Positions 17,535 through 25,170 of a stretch of DNA of 33,399 bases are shown one piece after another. Every line of letters begins with the position of its first letter. Position 1 is the first letter of the stretch. This DNA is from CAZEFK01 sp964511405 (GTDB taxonomy: Bacteria > Pseudomonadota > Alphaproteobacteria > Elsterales > Elsteraceae). The notes beneath the pieces were generated by a model that saw nothing but the letters and a program-made list of their open reading frames with translations, did no database searches and was not told the DNA's origin. Location: positions 1 to 33,399 of the forward strand of contig CAZEFK010000063.1 in NCBI GenBank assembly GCA_964511405.1. Reading direction: 5' to 3'. The position numbers and the translations under genes were made by a program.

Positions 17535-17990
17535 GTGAGCCAGACCTCGTCGATCCGGGCGGCCACCGCGGCCGACGTCGCCGCGATCGAGGCGGTGGTC
17601 GACGCCGCCTACCGGCCCTATGTCGCCGTCATCGGCAAGCCGCCGGGACCGATGCTGGACGACTATGGCGCGCTGGTCGCCGCCGGCCGCGTGCAGGTCG
17701 CCGACCGGGATGGCGCCGTCGTCGGGGTGCTGGTCCTGCTGCCCGAACCGGACCATCTGCTGCTGGACAACGTGGCGGTGCTGTCTGCCGCCCAGGGCCT
17801 GGGCGTCGGCCGCGCCCTGGTCGCCCATGCCGAAGCGGAAGCGCGCCGGGCCGGCCTGCCGGAGCTGCGGCTCTACACCCACGTCCTCATGACCCGGAAC
17901 ATCGCGCTCTACCAGCGCCTGGGCTTCGTCGAGACCCACCGCGCCGAGCAGGCCGGCTATTCCCGCGTGTTCATGGCCAAGCGGGTCTGA
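17535..17990 (+). CDS. GNAT-family N-acetyltransferase (GTG start)
   Basis: The 151-residue protein is a GNAT domain throughout. The start is GTG at 17535, directly before SQTSSIRAATAADVAAIEAV, the usual first strand and helix. The acetyl-CoA pyrophosphate loop is QGLGVG (87-92), preceded by LLLDNVAVLSAA. The C-terminal strand and helix read LRLYTHVLMTRNIALYQRLG. It is separated by 10 bp from the MFS exporter, so a joint detoxification role (modify and export) is possible but unproven. The gene ends just before a palindromic repeat element. The substrate is unknown. Confidence 0.9.
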   Translation: MSQTSSIRAATAADVAAIEAVVDAAYRPYVAVIGKPPGPMLDDYGALVAAGRVQVADRDGAVVGVLVLLPEPDHLLLDNVAVLSAAQGLGVGRALVAHAEAEARRAGLPELRLYTHVLMTRNIALYQRLGFVETHRAEQAGYSRVFMAKRV

Positions 17991-17994
17991 CCCG

Positions 17995-18069
17995 CGTCAT
18001 CCCCTAGGAAATGCGCCTTGCGCATTTCCTTCCTTCAATGATGCGAGGAGCCCGCTAGCGGGCTCCTCG
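17995..18069. repeat. Double-hairpin palindromic (REP-like) element
   Basis: This stretch holds two strong inverted repeats. The first has arms AGGAAATGCG (18006-18015) and CGCATTTCCT (18021-18030) with a 5-nt loop. The second is a perfect 24-bp palindrome at 18045-18068, with left half GAGGAGCCCGCT. The element begins with CGTCATCCCC (17995-18004), a decamer that also opens the hairpin near 33292. It sits between convergent genes, so it may serve as a transcription terminator, but no T-tract follows. Two stems plus a shared boundary decamer suggest a dispersed element. Its last part encodes the C-terminus of the chemoreceptor-like fragment on the minus strand. Confidence 0.7.
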
Positions 18070-18335
18070 GCCAGCCGCTGCGCCTGCGCGGTGGCCTTGG
18101 TGATCTGGGCGGCCAGGGACTGGACGTCGGCCGCGGCCTGGGCGCCGGCGCTGAGCGCCGCCTCGAGGGTGGCGTCGAGGGCCAGGAGGCTGGTCTCGGT
18201 GGCGACGATCTGAACCAGCGCCAGGGCGGCGCCCAGGCGGTCGCCGGGGCCGGCGAGCGCCCACGCCGCGGCCACCCGGTGGCCGGCGGCACGGGCGGCG
18301 GTGGCTCCCGGTGTCGGACGGTCGTGGGCATCCAT
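17997..18335 (-). CDS. Small methyl-accepting-chemotaxis-like protein or MCP remnant
   Basis: This 112-residue frame contains QIVATETSLLALDATLEAA (42-60). It resembles the hairpin-tip region of chemoreceptors, usually QTNLLALNAAIEAARAGE, and is followed by VQSLAAQITKATAQAQRL. The stretch GRGFAVVA normally in between is missing, and there is no membrane or sensory region, so it is either a mini-adaptor or a decayed receptor. Residues 90-112 (starting at EEPASGLLA) are encoded by the palindromic element, so the natural end was probably replaced. It starts 9 bp after the PAS gene stop and is the last gene of the LuxR-PAS-MCP operon. Binding to CheA or CheW is doubtful. Confidence 0.6.
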   Translation of the reverse strand: MDAHDRPTPGATAARAAGHRVAAAWALAGPGDRLGAALALVQIVATETSLLALDATLEAALSAGAQAAADVQSLAAQITKATAQAQRLAEEPASGLLASLKEGNAQGAFPRG

Positions 18336-18344
18336 GGGCCGGGC

Positions 18345-18917
18345 CTACAAGTAGCGCAGGCCGCCGAGGGCGATCGTGACCCGCCGGCCGTCGTCCGACA
18401 GCGGCAGGATGACGGCCTCGAAGGCGCGGCGTTCGTCGTCGATGACCCGGGCGCGGCGGCCGATCCAGGGCGCCCGGGTCTCGACCACCTGGGTCAGGGC
18501 GCCCAGCATGAGGGCGCGATAGTCGGGCTCCGGAAACTCGTCGACATAGCGGCCGGTCATGTCGACGCCGCTGGCAGCGACGAGGCCGGTGCCATGAAGC
18601 CGGAAGCGGAAGCGCGGGCTCTGCGCCTGGGCATCGTGCTGGACGTCGACCAGCGCCAGCCAGCCCAGCGCCGGGGTCAGGTCGATCGGATCGATGTCGG
18701 CCCGGGCCGGGGCGAACCGGTTGCCGCGCTTGGCCGTCCAGTAGTCCAGCACCCGGCACAGCAGGGGATCGGTCGGACGCTGGTCCGGGCCGGCACCGGG
18801 CCAGGGACGGCCGCGGTCGTCGCGGCCGAGCCCGGCGTGGCGGCGCAGGAACTGGATCGAGCGCGCACCGAACATCAGCGGCTCGGACCGGACCAGGGTC
18901 GCGGGGCGGGCGCTCAT
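18345..18917 (-). CDS. PAS-domain protein (PAS_5-like, alphaproteobacterial type)
   Basis: The 190-residue protein contains DPLLCRVLDYWTAKRGNRFA, PARADIDPIDLTPALGWLAL, FRFRLHGTGLV and DMTGRYVDEF, the pattern of the PAS_5 family common in alphaproteobacteria. There is no output domain, so it probably senses a ligand or acts as a protein-interaction module. It starts at the ATG (18915-18917) that overlaps the stop of the LuxR-type gene in an ATGA and lies 9 bp before the chemoreceptor-like fragment. The LuxR-type protein's N-terminal half also looks PAS-like, so the two may pair. Its ligand is unknown. Confidence 0.82.
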   Translation of the reverse strand: MSARPATLVRSEPLMFGARSIQFLRRHAGLGRDDRGRPWPGAGPDQRPTDPLLCRVLDYWTAKRGNRFAPARADIDPIDLTPALGWLALVDVQHDAQAQSPRFRFRLHGTGLVAASGVDMTGRYVDEFPEPDYRALMLGALTQVVETRAPWIGRRARVIDDERRAFEAVILPLSDDGRRVTIALGGLRYL

Positions 18918-19630
18918 GACCGCAGCACCGCGGTGGCGGCGGTCAGCGCCAGGCGGATCAGGTCGGCCTGGCGGCTGCAGTTGGTCTTGGCCATCACCTG
19001 CTTCAGGCGGCTGCGTGCCGTCGCGATGGTGATGTTCAGATGGGCGGCGGCATCGCTGAGGCACAGGCCGTCGACCAGCGCCTCGGCCAGGCGCTGCTCG
19101 GCCGGCGTCAGGCCGTACAGGCGGGCCAGACGCTGGCTGGCGATGCGCGGCCGCTCGTCGAGATCCGACACCAGCAGCACCACGGAGGGGCGGCGCGGCC
19201 CGACGTCGCCGGGAGCGATCGAGGCGCCGGCGATGGTGACCAGCAGCGGCTGCTTGAGCGACGGACGGGCGAGCGTGATCGGGCCGTGCTCGCCCGGCTC
19301 GCCCGCCGCGGCCTTGGCGATCTCGCTCAGCAGGCGCGCTGTCGCGGCCGGCTCGGCCGCGCACAACCGGCCCTGGCCGTCGACGGCGAGGCCGTCGCGC
19401 AGGGCGACCAGCCGCTGCGCGGCGTGGTTCATGACCGTGATCCGGCCGTCCGACTCGGCCGTCATCACGGCCATGGCCAGCTGATCGAGAGCCCGGGCCT
19501 TGGCGCGTTCCTCGGCGCTGCGCCCGAGGATCGGCCGCATCTGAGCCCAGTCGTTGGGCCAGCTGGCCGGCAGCGAGGCCCGCTCGCGCCGCGACGACAG
19601 CGGGATGGGCTGCAGAGTGGTCTGGCTCAT
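18914..19630 (-). CDS. LuxR-type HTH transcriptional regulator with PAS-like N-terminus
   Basis: The protein has 238 residues. An AGGAG site ends 9 nt before the ATG at 19628-19630. Residues around 48-165 look PAS-like (AVMTAESDGRITVMNHAAQR, then VVLLVSDLDERPR). The C-terminal GerE-type HTH spans about 170-228: LTPAEQRLAEALVDGLCLSD, then AAAHLNITIATARSRLKQVM. No receiver domain is present, so control by phosphorylation is unlikely. It is divergent from the first SARP-like gene across 286 bp. It may regulate its own operon and that gene, which is inferred from position. Confidence 0.88.
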   Translation of the reverse strand: MSQTTLQPIPLSSRRERASLPASWPNDWAQMRPILGRSAEERAKARALDQLAMAVMTAESDGRITVMNHAAQRLVALRDGLAVDGQGRLCAAEPAATARLLSEIAKAAAGEPGEHGPITLARPSLKQPLLVTIAGASIAPGDVGPRRPSVVLLVSDLDERPRIASQRLARLYGLTPAEQRLAEALVDGLCLSDAAAHLNITIATARSRLKQVMAKTNCSRQADLIRLALTAATAVLRS

Positions 19631-19722
19631 GCTCGGGTCTCCTGGTCGCGAGGCGACGCCCCATTCGGGGGCTGCTGGGAGGAGAGTGCGCGGGCGGCGT
19701 CCAGGCGGCGTCCCAAGACGGC

Positions 19723-19762
19723 ATCAAAAAATCATCAAAATATCGTCGGAGCCGTATACAAT
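19723..19762 (+). promoter_or_regulatory. Conserved direct-repeat promoter module, copy 1
   Basis: Two ATCAAAA heptamers (19723-19729 and 19734-19740) are 11 bp apart start to start. They lie 14 bp before a -10-like TATACA (19755-19760). The same arrangement with identical spacing occurs before the second SARP-like gene (22001-22040). Heptameric direct repeats one helical turn apart are the known target type of SARP/OmpR-like DNA-binding domains, so autoregulation or cross-regulation by the SARP-like pair is likely. Which protein binds is not shown. Confidence 0.6.
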
Positions 19763-19916
19763 GGCGTCCATGGGGCAGCCAATCGTCAAACCGGCTTTGA
19801 CGCCGGGTCGCCAAGCCCCGGGCGGCCCTCGGTCCGCCGCAGCCCAGCGGCGTAGCCTTCATTTGCGTGTGATTGACGCTGGTTTTGATGCACCGCCGGG
19901 ACGGGGGGGCGCAGGC

Positions 19917-21974
19917 ATGCCGGTGATCGGTCTGCTGGGCCGGTTCTTCCTGCGCACCGATGGACGCGACGCGGGCCGGTTGGCCAAGAAGGGCCAGGCG
20001 CTGATCGCCTATCTGGCGCTGAACCGCGGGGCGTCCGCCGGCCGCGAGCGGCTGGCCGATCTGCTATGGCCCGAGCAGGATTCCGATCATGCCCGGCACA
20101 GCCTGCGCAATTGCCTGCTGCAACTGCGCAACGCTTTGCCCGACACCGAGCGCTGGCTGATTGCCGACGGCGACGGCCTGCGCCTGGAGCCCGGCGCCAC
20201 CGAGGTCGACGCCGACCGCTTCCTGGAACTGGGCAGGAGCGACGGCCTGGCCGACCTGGCCCAGGCGGCACAGCTCTATCGTGGCGCGCTGCTGACCGAC
20301 CTGGCTGTCAACTCGGAGCCGTTCGAATCCTGGGTCGGGCCGGAGCGGGCCCGTCTGCAGGCCGCAGCGTGCCAGCTGCACGAGCGTCTGGCTGCGGCGC
20401 AGGAGGCCGCCGGCCAGACCGAGGCCGCGCTCGCCACGGCGCGCCGCTTGGTGGCGCTGGAGCGGTTTTCGGAAGAGGGTCACCGCCGGCTGATGCGCCT
20501 CTATGCCCAATCGGGCCGGCGCGCCGCGGCGATCAGCCAGTACCGCACGTTCGTGGCGCTGTTGCGCGAGGAACTGGGCGTCGGCCCGGACGCCGAGACC
20601 GAGGCGTTGGCGAAGCGGATTCAGAGTCACGGCGACGACCGCGTGCCGAGCCGGCCGGTCCCGGCCGTATCGGCGCCCGCGCCGGCCGGCCCGCTGCCGC
20701 CCGCGACCCGCCCGGCGCCGATCGTTGCGCCGGCCGAACGGGAAGAGGCGCCGCGCTGGCCGGTGTTGCCGCGGCTGGCGGTCAGCATTGCGATTCCGCG
20801 GAATCTCACCGGGGAGCGGTGGGGGGAGACGCTGGGCGAAGCGCTCTCGGAAGACCTCGCGATCGATCTCGCGATGATGGGGCGGAGCTTCACCGTCATA
20901 CGGTCGAACCCGGCCGCGGGCGCGACGATTGTCGATCCGGCAAGATCAGGCCTGGACTATGTCCTGTCCGGTAGCGTGCAGGAATGGAACGGGCTGGCGA
21001 GGGTCAATGCCTATCTGATCAATTCGGCATCTGGCCAGTATGTGTGGGCCCGAAGATATCATTGCCGCCCCGACGAAGGTCAGAATCTCCGCGAAGAGAT
21101 CGTCAAGGGCATCGCCCAGGAACTGCACATGGCGCGGTTCCGTATCGCGGGCGGCAGAGGCCTTGCCGATGCGGCGGGCATCGGGCCAATGGATCTGATC
21201 GAGCGCGGCACCCTTGCTCTCAGGGAGCAGAACACCGCCCATATGTTGTGCAAGGCCCAGGAATCATTCTTGCACGCGCTCGCCTTGTCGCCGGAGAGCA
21301 CCGACGCCCTGGTCGGGCTGGCCCGAACCTACCAGCGGCTCATGAGCCAGCCCTGGTGGAACGGATCGCTGGCTCGGAACGAGCCGTACGACCTCGGGCG
21401 GGAGGCGGCGCTCGCCGCGCTCCGCTTCGACCCCGACAACATGTTGGCCAACCATGCCGATGGCATGCTGCTGTCCGGTGGCGGCGAAGTGGAGAAGGCG
21501 GCATCCGCGTTCGATCGGGTCCTGGCCATCGATCCCCGCCAGCCGGCGGCGCTGGCGTTCGGCGGCTACAACGCCGCCTTTCTCGGCCGGGCATCCGAGA
21601 CGCTGGGGCGCATCGAGCTGGCCCTGCGCGTCGACCGCGAGATGCCCGACCACAGCCGCAGCATCAGCTACTTCTTTGCGGGCATGTCCCAGGTTCTGCT
21701 CGGTCGCACCGAGGCGGCGGTCGGATATCTGGACAAATCGCTGGCGCTGAATCCGTCCTACGGCAGCCCGCAATTGTGGCTGGCGGCCGCCCACGTCCTG
21801 CGCGGAAAAGATCATGGCGGACGGCAGGTTCTGGACGCATTCCGGGACCGCTTTCCCCGTTATCGGCTGACCAATTTCGCCCAGCAGTGGATCACGCGCT
21901 CGAATAATCCAGTTTATCGCCGCCAAGTCGATTCGGTTTTTGCCAGCCTCAGACGTGCGGGCCTGCCGGACTAG
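19917..21974 (+). CDS. SARP-like transcriptional regulator (BTAD, TolB-like, TPR), copy 1
   Basis: The 685-residue protein starts MPVIGLLGRFFLRTDGRDAG, matching copy 2 at its start; an upstream in-frame ATG at 19770 would add 49 unconserved residues. Residues 1-95 are an OmpR-type winged-helix domain (KKGQALIAYLALNRGASAGR, ERLADLLWPEQDSDHARHSL). Residues 98-245 are a BTAD helical repeat ending at SQYRTFVALLREELGVGPDA. After a Pro/Ala linker, about 283-400 resembles the TolB-like region of CadC/cyclase-type regulators (LGEALSEDLAIDLAMMGRSF, DYVLSGSVQEWNGLARVNAY). TPR-like repeats follow to the end. There is no membrane helix. It is probably a cytoplasmic DNA-binding regulator controlled by ligand or partner binding at the TPR region. 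Confidence 0.9.
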   Translation: MPVIGLLGRFFLRTDGRDAGRLAKKGQALIAYLALNRGASAGRERLADLLWPEQDSDHARHSLRNCLLQLRNALPDTERWLIADGDGLRLEPGATEVDADRFLELGRSDGLADLAQAAQLYRGALLTDLAVNSEPFESWVGPERARLQAAACQLHERLAAAQEAAGQTEAALATARRLVALERFSEEGHRRLMRLYAQSGRRAAAISQYRTFVALLREELGVGPDAETEALAKRIQSHGDDRVPSRPVPAVSAPAPAGPLPPATRPAPIVAPAEREEAPRWPVLPRLAVSIAIPRNLTGERWGETLGEALSEDLAIDLAMMGRSFTVIRSNPAAGATIVDPARSGLDYVLSGSVQEWNGLARVNAYLINSASGQYVWARRYHCRPDEGQNLREEIVKGIAQELHMARFRIAGGRGLADAAGIGPMDLIERGTLALREQNTAHMLCKAQESFLHALALSPESTDALVGLARTYQRLMSQPWWNGSLARNEPYDLGREAALAALRFDPDNMLANHADGMLLSGGGEVEKAASAFDRVLAIDPRQPAALAFGGYNAAFLGRASETLGRIELALRVDREMPDHSRSISYFFAGMSQVLLGRTEAAVGYLDKSLALNPSYGSPQLWLAAAHVLRGKDHGGRQVLDAFRDRFPRYRLTNFAQQWITRSNNPVYRRQVDSVFASLRRAGLPD

Positions 21975-22000
21975 CGGGCTCGTCTCGACCGTGTGGCGGC

Positions 22001-22040
22001 ATCAAAAAGTCGTCAAAATCGTGCGCGGGCTGTATAGAGT
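22001..22040 (+). promoter_or_regulatory. Conserved direct-repeat promoter module, copy 2
   Basis: ATCAAAA (22001-22007) and GTCAAAA (22012-22018) are 11 bp apart, followed after 14 bp by TATAGA (22033-22038). The layout is the same, base for base in spacing, as the module before copy 1 (19723-19762), and the flanks GGCATCAAAAA and CATGGGGCA are also shared. The surrounding non-coding bases have diverged, so the conservation looks selected rather than left over from the duplication. Confidence 0.6.
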
Positions 22041-22047
22041 GGCAATC

Positions 22048-22149
22048 ATGGGGCATCCCACGACCACATCGACGCTGGTGCCGACTCATCACGCCGCCGA
22101 CGGCGATGGGGCACGGCAGCCTGTTTGGGCGAGGCTCAAATGGGGGTGA
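22048..22149 (+). CDS. Possible 33-codon leader ORF upstream of SARP-like copy 2
   Basis: An ATG about 9 nt after the -10-like box opens a 33-residue frame (MGHPTTTSTLVPTHHAADGD...) that ends 43 bp before the copy 2 start. ATGGGGCA is conserved at the same place upstream of copy 1, where it instead opens an in-frame extension of the regulator. Beyond the first residues the encoded peptides do not resemble each other. It would be nearly leaderless if the -10 assignment is right. It could be a regulatory leader peptide, or the octamer may be part of the operator or initial transcribed region. Confidence 0.22.
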   Translation: MGHPTTTSTLVPTHHAADGDGARQPVWARLKWG

Positions 22150-22192
22150 CCGGCGCCGATGACGAGGCGCCGCCACGGCAGGGATGACAGCC

Positions 22193-24253
22193 ATGATCGG
22201 GATCGGCCTGCTCGGCCCGTTCTTCCTGCGCATCGACGGGCGCGACGCCGGCCGGCTGGCGAAAAAGGGCCGGGCGCTGATTGCCTATCTGGCCCTCAAC
22301 CGCACGGCTGCGGTGGGCCGCGAGCGGCTGGCCGACCTCTTGTGGCCCGAGCAGGATTCCGATCATGCCCGCCACGGCCTGCGCAACTGCCTGCTGCAGC
22401 TGCGCAGTGGCCTGCCCGACACCGAACGCTGGCTGATCGCCGACGGCGAGGGCCTGCGCCTGCAGCCCGACGCGATCGAGGTCGACGCGGATCGGTTCCT
22501 GGCGCTTGCCGGCAGCGAGTCCCTGGGCGACCTGGCGGCGGCAGCGCCGCTCTATCGCGGCGAGCTGCTGGCCGACCTGGCCGTCCAGTCCGAGCCGTTC
22601 GAGGCGTGGGTCGTGCCCGAGCGCGCCCGCCTGCAGGCCGCCGCCTGCAAGGTGCTGGAGCGTCTGGCCACGGCGCAGGCCGCGGCCGGGCAGGCCGAGT
22701 CCGCGATCGCCACGGCGCGCCGGCTGGTGGCGCTGGAGCGGTTCTCGGAGGAGGGGCATCGCCTGCTGATGGGCCTTTATGCCCAATCCGGCCGGCGCGT
22801 CGCCGCGATCAGCCAGTACCGCACGTTCGTCGCCCTGCTGCGCGAGGAGCTGGGGGTCGGACCGGATGCCGAAACGGAGGCGTTGGCGCGGCGGATTCAG
22901 AGCCAGGCTCGCGACGGCCCGCCCAATCGGCCGGTCCGGGAGGCGCCGGTGGCCCAGCCGGCAGCGCCTCCTGCCGCTGGCCGGATGCCGGTCGTGGCGC
23001 CGGCCGAACGGGAGGAGACGCCGTGCTGGCCGGTGCTGCCCCGGCTGGTCGTCGGCGTTGCCGCCCTGCGGAACCTGACCGGGGACCGATCGGGGGAGAT
23101 GCTGGGCGAGGCGATCTCGGAAGATCTGGCGACCGATCTGGCGACCATGGGCCGGAGCTTCGCCGTCACGCGGTCGCGCTTGGCGGCCGGCGACGCGATC
23201 GCCGATCCGAAGGTCAACAGCTCGGGCCTGGACTATGTCCTCTCCGGCAGTGTGCAGGACTGGAAGGGGCTGTCGAGGATCAGCGCGTATCTGATCGATG
23301 CGGCGTCCGGCCAGTATGTCTGGGCGCGCCGATACGATTGCCGGCAGGAGGACAGTCCGAATATCCGGGAGGATATTGCCAGGACCGTCGCCCAGGAGCT
23401 TCAGGTGATGCGGTTTCGCGTCGCCGGCACTCGAGGCCTTGCCGATGCAGCCAGGGACATCGGTCCATCGGGGCTGATCGAACGCGGCACCGCGGCCCTG
23501 ATGGAGCAGAACACGCCCGCCATGCTGTGCAAGGCCCAGCAATCGTTCCTGCAGGTGCTGGCCCTGTCGCCGGACAGCGCCGACGCCCTGATCGGGCTGG
23601 CCTGGACCTATCAGCGGCTGATGAGCCAGCCCTGGTGCAACGCCTCGCTGTCCCGGAACGAACCCTACGAGCTCGGGCGGCAAGCGGCGCTCGCCGCGCT
23701 GCGCCTCGACCCCGACAGCACCATGGCCAACAACGCCGATGGCATGCTGCTGTCCGGCGGCGGCGAAGTCGAACAGGCGGCCGCCGCCTTCGAGCGGACC
23801 CTGGCGATCGATCCCCGCCAGCCCATTGCCTTGTCATTCGGCGGCTACAACGCCGCCTTTCTCGGCCGGGCCGTCGACACGCTTGCCCGCGTCGAGCTGG
23901 CCCTGCGCGTCGACCGGGACATGCCTGACCACATGCGCAGCATCAGCTATTTCTTCGCCGGCGTGGCCCAGGTTCTGCTGGGCCGCACCGAGGAAGCGAT
24001 CGGCTACCTCGACAAGTCCCTGTCGCTCAATCCGTCCTATGAGAGCCCGCAGCTCTGGCTGTGCGCCGCGCACATGATCCAGGGAGACGACCACAAAGGC
24101 CGGCTGATCTTGGACGCGTTCCGGGACCGCGTTCCGCGCTATCGACTGACCGATTTCGCGCAGCAGTGGATCACGCGGTCGAGCAACGAGGTCTACCGCC
24201 GGCAGGTCGATGCCGCCTTTGCCGGCCTGCGGGCGGCGGGCCTGCAGGATTAG
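22193..24253 (+). CDS. SARP-like transcriptional regulator (BTAD, TolB-like, TPR), copy 2
   Basis: The 686-residue protein is a tandem paralogue of the upstream gene with the same domain order. The ATG at 22193 is chosen over 22184 because GGCAGGG lies 9 nt before it and it aligns with the start of copy 1. In the DNA-binding domain only about 14 of 100 residues differ (KKGRALIAYLALNRTAAVGR, WPEQDSDHARHGLRNCLLQL). The Pro/Ala linker and the start of the TolB-like region diverge more. The TPR region is again close (MLLSGGGEVEQAAAAFERTL). Near-identical DNA-binding surfaces predict overlapping target sites, while linker and ligand regions could differ in signal. No biosynthetic cluster is adjacent. 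Confidence 0.9.
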   Translation: MIGIGLLGPFFLRIDGRDAGRLAKKGRALIAYLALNRTAAVGRERLADLLWPEQDSDHARHGLRNCLLQLRSGLPDTERWLIADGEGLRLQPDAIEVDADRFLALAGSESLGDLAAAAPLYRGELLADLAVQSEPFEAWVVPERARLQAAACKVLERLATAQAAAGQAESAIATARRLVALERFSEEGHRLLMGLYAQSGRRVAAISQYRTFVALLREELGVGPDAETEALARRIQSQARDGPPNRPVREAPVAQPAAPPAAGRMPVVAPAEREETPCWPVLPRLVVGVAALRNLTGDRSGEMLGEAISEDLATDLATMGRSFAVTRSRLAAGDAIADPKVNSSGLDYVLSGSVQDWKGLSRISAYLIDAASGQYVWARRYDCRQEDSPNIREDIARTVAQELQVMRFRVAGTRGLADAARDIGPSGLIERGTAALMEQNTPAMLCKAQQSFLQVLALSPDSADALIGLAWTYQRLMSQPWCNASLSRNEPYELGRQAALAALRLDPDSTMANNADGMLLSGGGEVEQAAAAFERTLAIDPRQPIALSFGGYNAAFLGRAVDTLARVELALRVDRDMPDHMRSISYFFAGVAQVLLGRTEEAIGYLDKSLSLNPSYESPQLWLCAAHMIQGDDHKGRLILDAFRDRVPRYRLTDFAQQWITRSSNEVYRRQVDAAFAGLRAAGLQD

Positions 24254-24267
24254 CCAGTTTTCCCTGG

Positions 24268-24286
24268 CGCCCGGAGGGGCGGTTTT
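24268..24286 (+). terminator. Candidate intrinsic terminator after SARP-like copy 2
   Basis: CGCCC (24268-24272), a GGAG loop and GGGCG (24277-24281) form a 5-bp GC stem followed by GTTTT, 15 bp after the stop codon. A second small stem, GCCAG/CTGGC (24253-24268), lies just upstream. The stem is short and the T-tract only four long, so it is a modest candidate. Confidence 0.38.
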
Positions 24287-24710
24287 CCGTGTCGACCGAT
24301 ACCTGCCAGCGAGGGGAAACCAGCGGTATGGCAGGGAGCCCGCCAGCGCTGCACGCGCTCCGCCATGCGGCAGCCATGTGGACGACACAGAAGGGCCCCG
24401 GCGATTCTGTTGGCATCTGCTCGATGAGGGGCGCGATTTTTGCTGCCGCGCGCCGGTTGCGCCAGTTGAGGCAATCGTTCGGTCCGTCTCCGTCGCGTCT
24501 GGGCGGGCGCCGGTCAGGCTTGACGGGCTTGGAACAAATGGGAAACATGCGCGCAAAACCGTTCTTCCTGGATGCGACCGATGCCTCTCATCGCGGTAGG
24601 CGCCCAGTCCCCCGGTTCGCGCAGGGCGGCCTCTACGGCGGCGCCTCTCATTCGACTTCCCTCTACGCGCAAATCGGCCATTATCCGACCGATTGAGCGA
24701 AGGAGAGAAA
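24287..24710 (+). other. Gene-poor stretch between the SARP pair and the HD cassette
   Basis: About 420 bp without a supportable gene. Open frames on both strands lack a ribosome site, recognisable motifs and biased third positions. The composition is mixed, which suits a junction between host DNA and the acquired cassette downstream. I found no tRNA, integrase remnant or clear direct repeat. The promoter of the cassette should lie here, but no convincing -35/-10 pair stands out. Confidence 0.5.
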
Positions 24711-25169
24711 ATGAGCGCGCCGGCTGCCACCGAACCGCCGAGAGGCGAAGCGCGCGGTCGCGCCGGTCGGAAGTCTGCCGGTCAGATTACCGCGCATCTT
24801 TGCGCGTCGGAGCGGGCGGCCTTCCACGCCTACGCGCAAACGTTCGCTCTCGATCCGGCAGGCCTGTTGGCGCTCTTGTTGTCTCGTGAACTGCGAATTC
24901 CAAGGCTCGTTTCATTGCTGGAGGCCGACAAACCGCCCGGTAAGGGCAGGACGACGAAGGTCACTGCCCACGGATGTGGTTTGGAACTGCGTCGCGGGCT
25001 GGTTGATGCAGCCACGGCGTGCGGGGTGAGCGTCTCGTATGCCTGCGCTGTCGTGATCCGTGCGGAGCTGCGGGAGCGATGGCTGGAAAGGGCTATCATG
25101 ACTCGATTCGAGTCGGCACCGCAAACAGATGGTGATAGAAATGACGGCGGATCCAACCCGGGAGGCTGA
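24711..25169 (+). CDS. Hypothetical protein with two ribbon-helix-helix-like halves
   Basis: The protein has 152 residues. AGGAG at 24701-24705 sits 5 nt before the ATG, a strong ribosome site. No family was recognised. After a basic N-terminus (RGEARGRAGRK), two segments share one pattern: a short strand with TAHxC, then two helices. They are QITAHLCASERAAFHAYAQT running on to LLALLLSRELRI, and KVTAHGCGLELRRGLVDAAT running on to CAVVIRAELRERW. This strand-helix-helix repeat is compatible with a tandem ribbon-helix-helix DNA-binding protein, perhaps the autorepressor of the cassette. It ends 1 nt before the next gene. The RHH proposal is inference; a relaxosome accessory protein is an alternative. 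Confidence 0.72.
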   Translation: MSAPAATEPPRGEARGRAGRKSAGQITAHLCASERAAFHAYAQTFALDPAGLLALLLSRELRIPRLVSLLEADKPPGKGRTTKVTAHGCGLELRRGLVDAATACGVSVSYACAVVIRAELRERWLERAIMTRFESAPQTDGDRNDGGSNPGG

Positions 25170-25170
25170 C

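Noticed and set aside
19917..24253. SARP-like genes as markers of an antibiotic biosynthetic cluster
   Set aside because: No polyketide, peptide synthetase or tailoring cluster lies in the window, so this reading has no support here.
24254..24710. Several open frames between the SARP-like pair and the HD cassette
   Set aside because: No ribosome site, no motif, and overlapping frames on both strands with equal claim; treated as intergenic.
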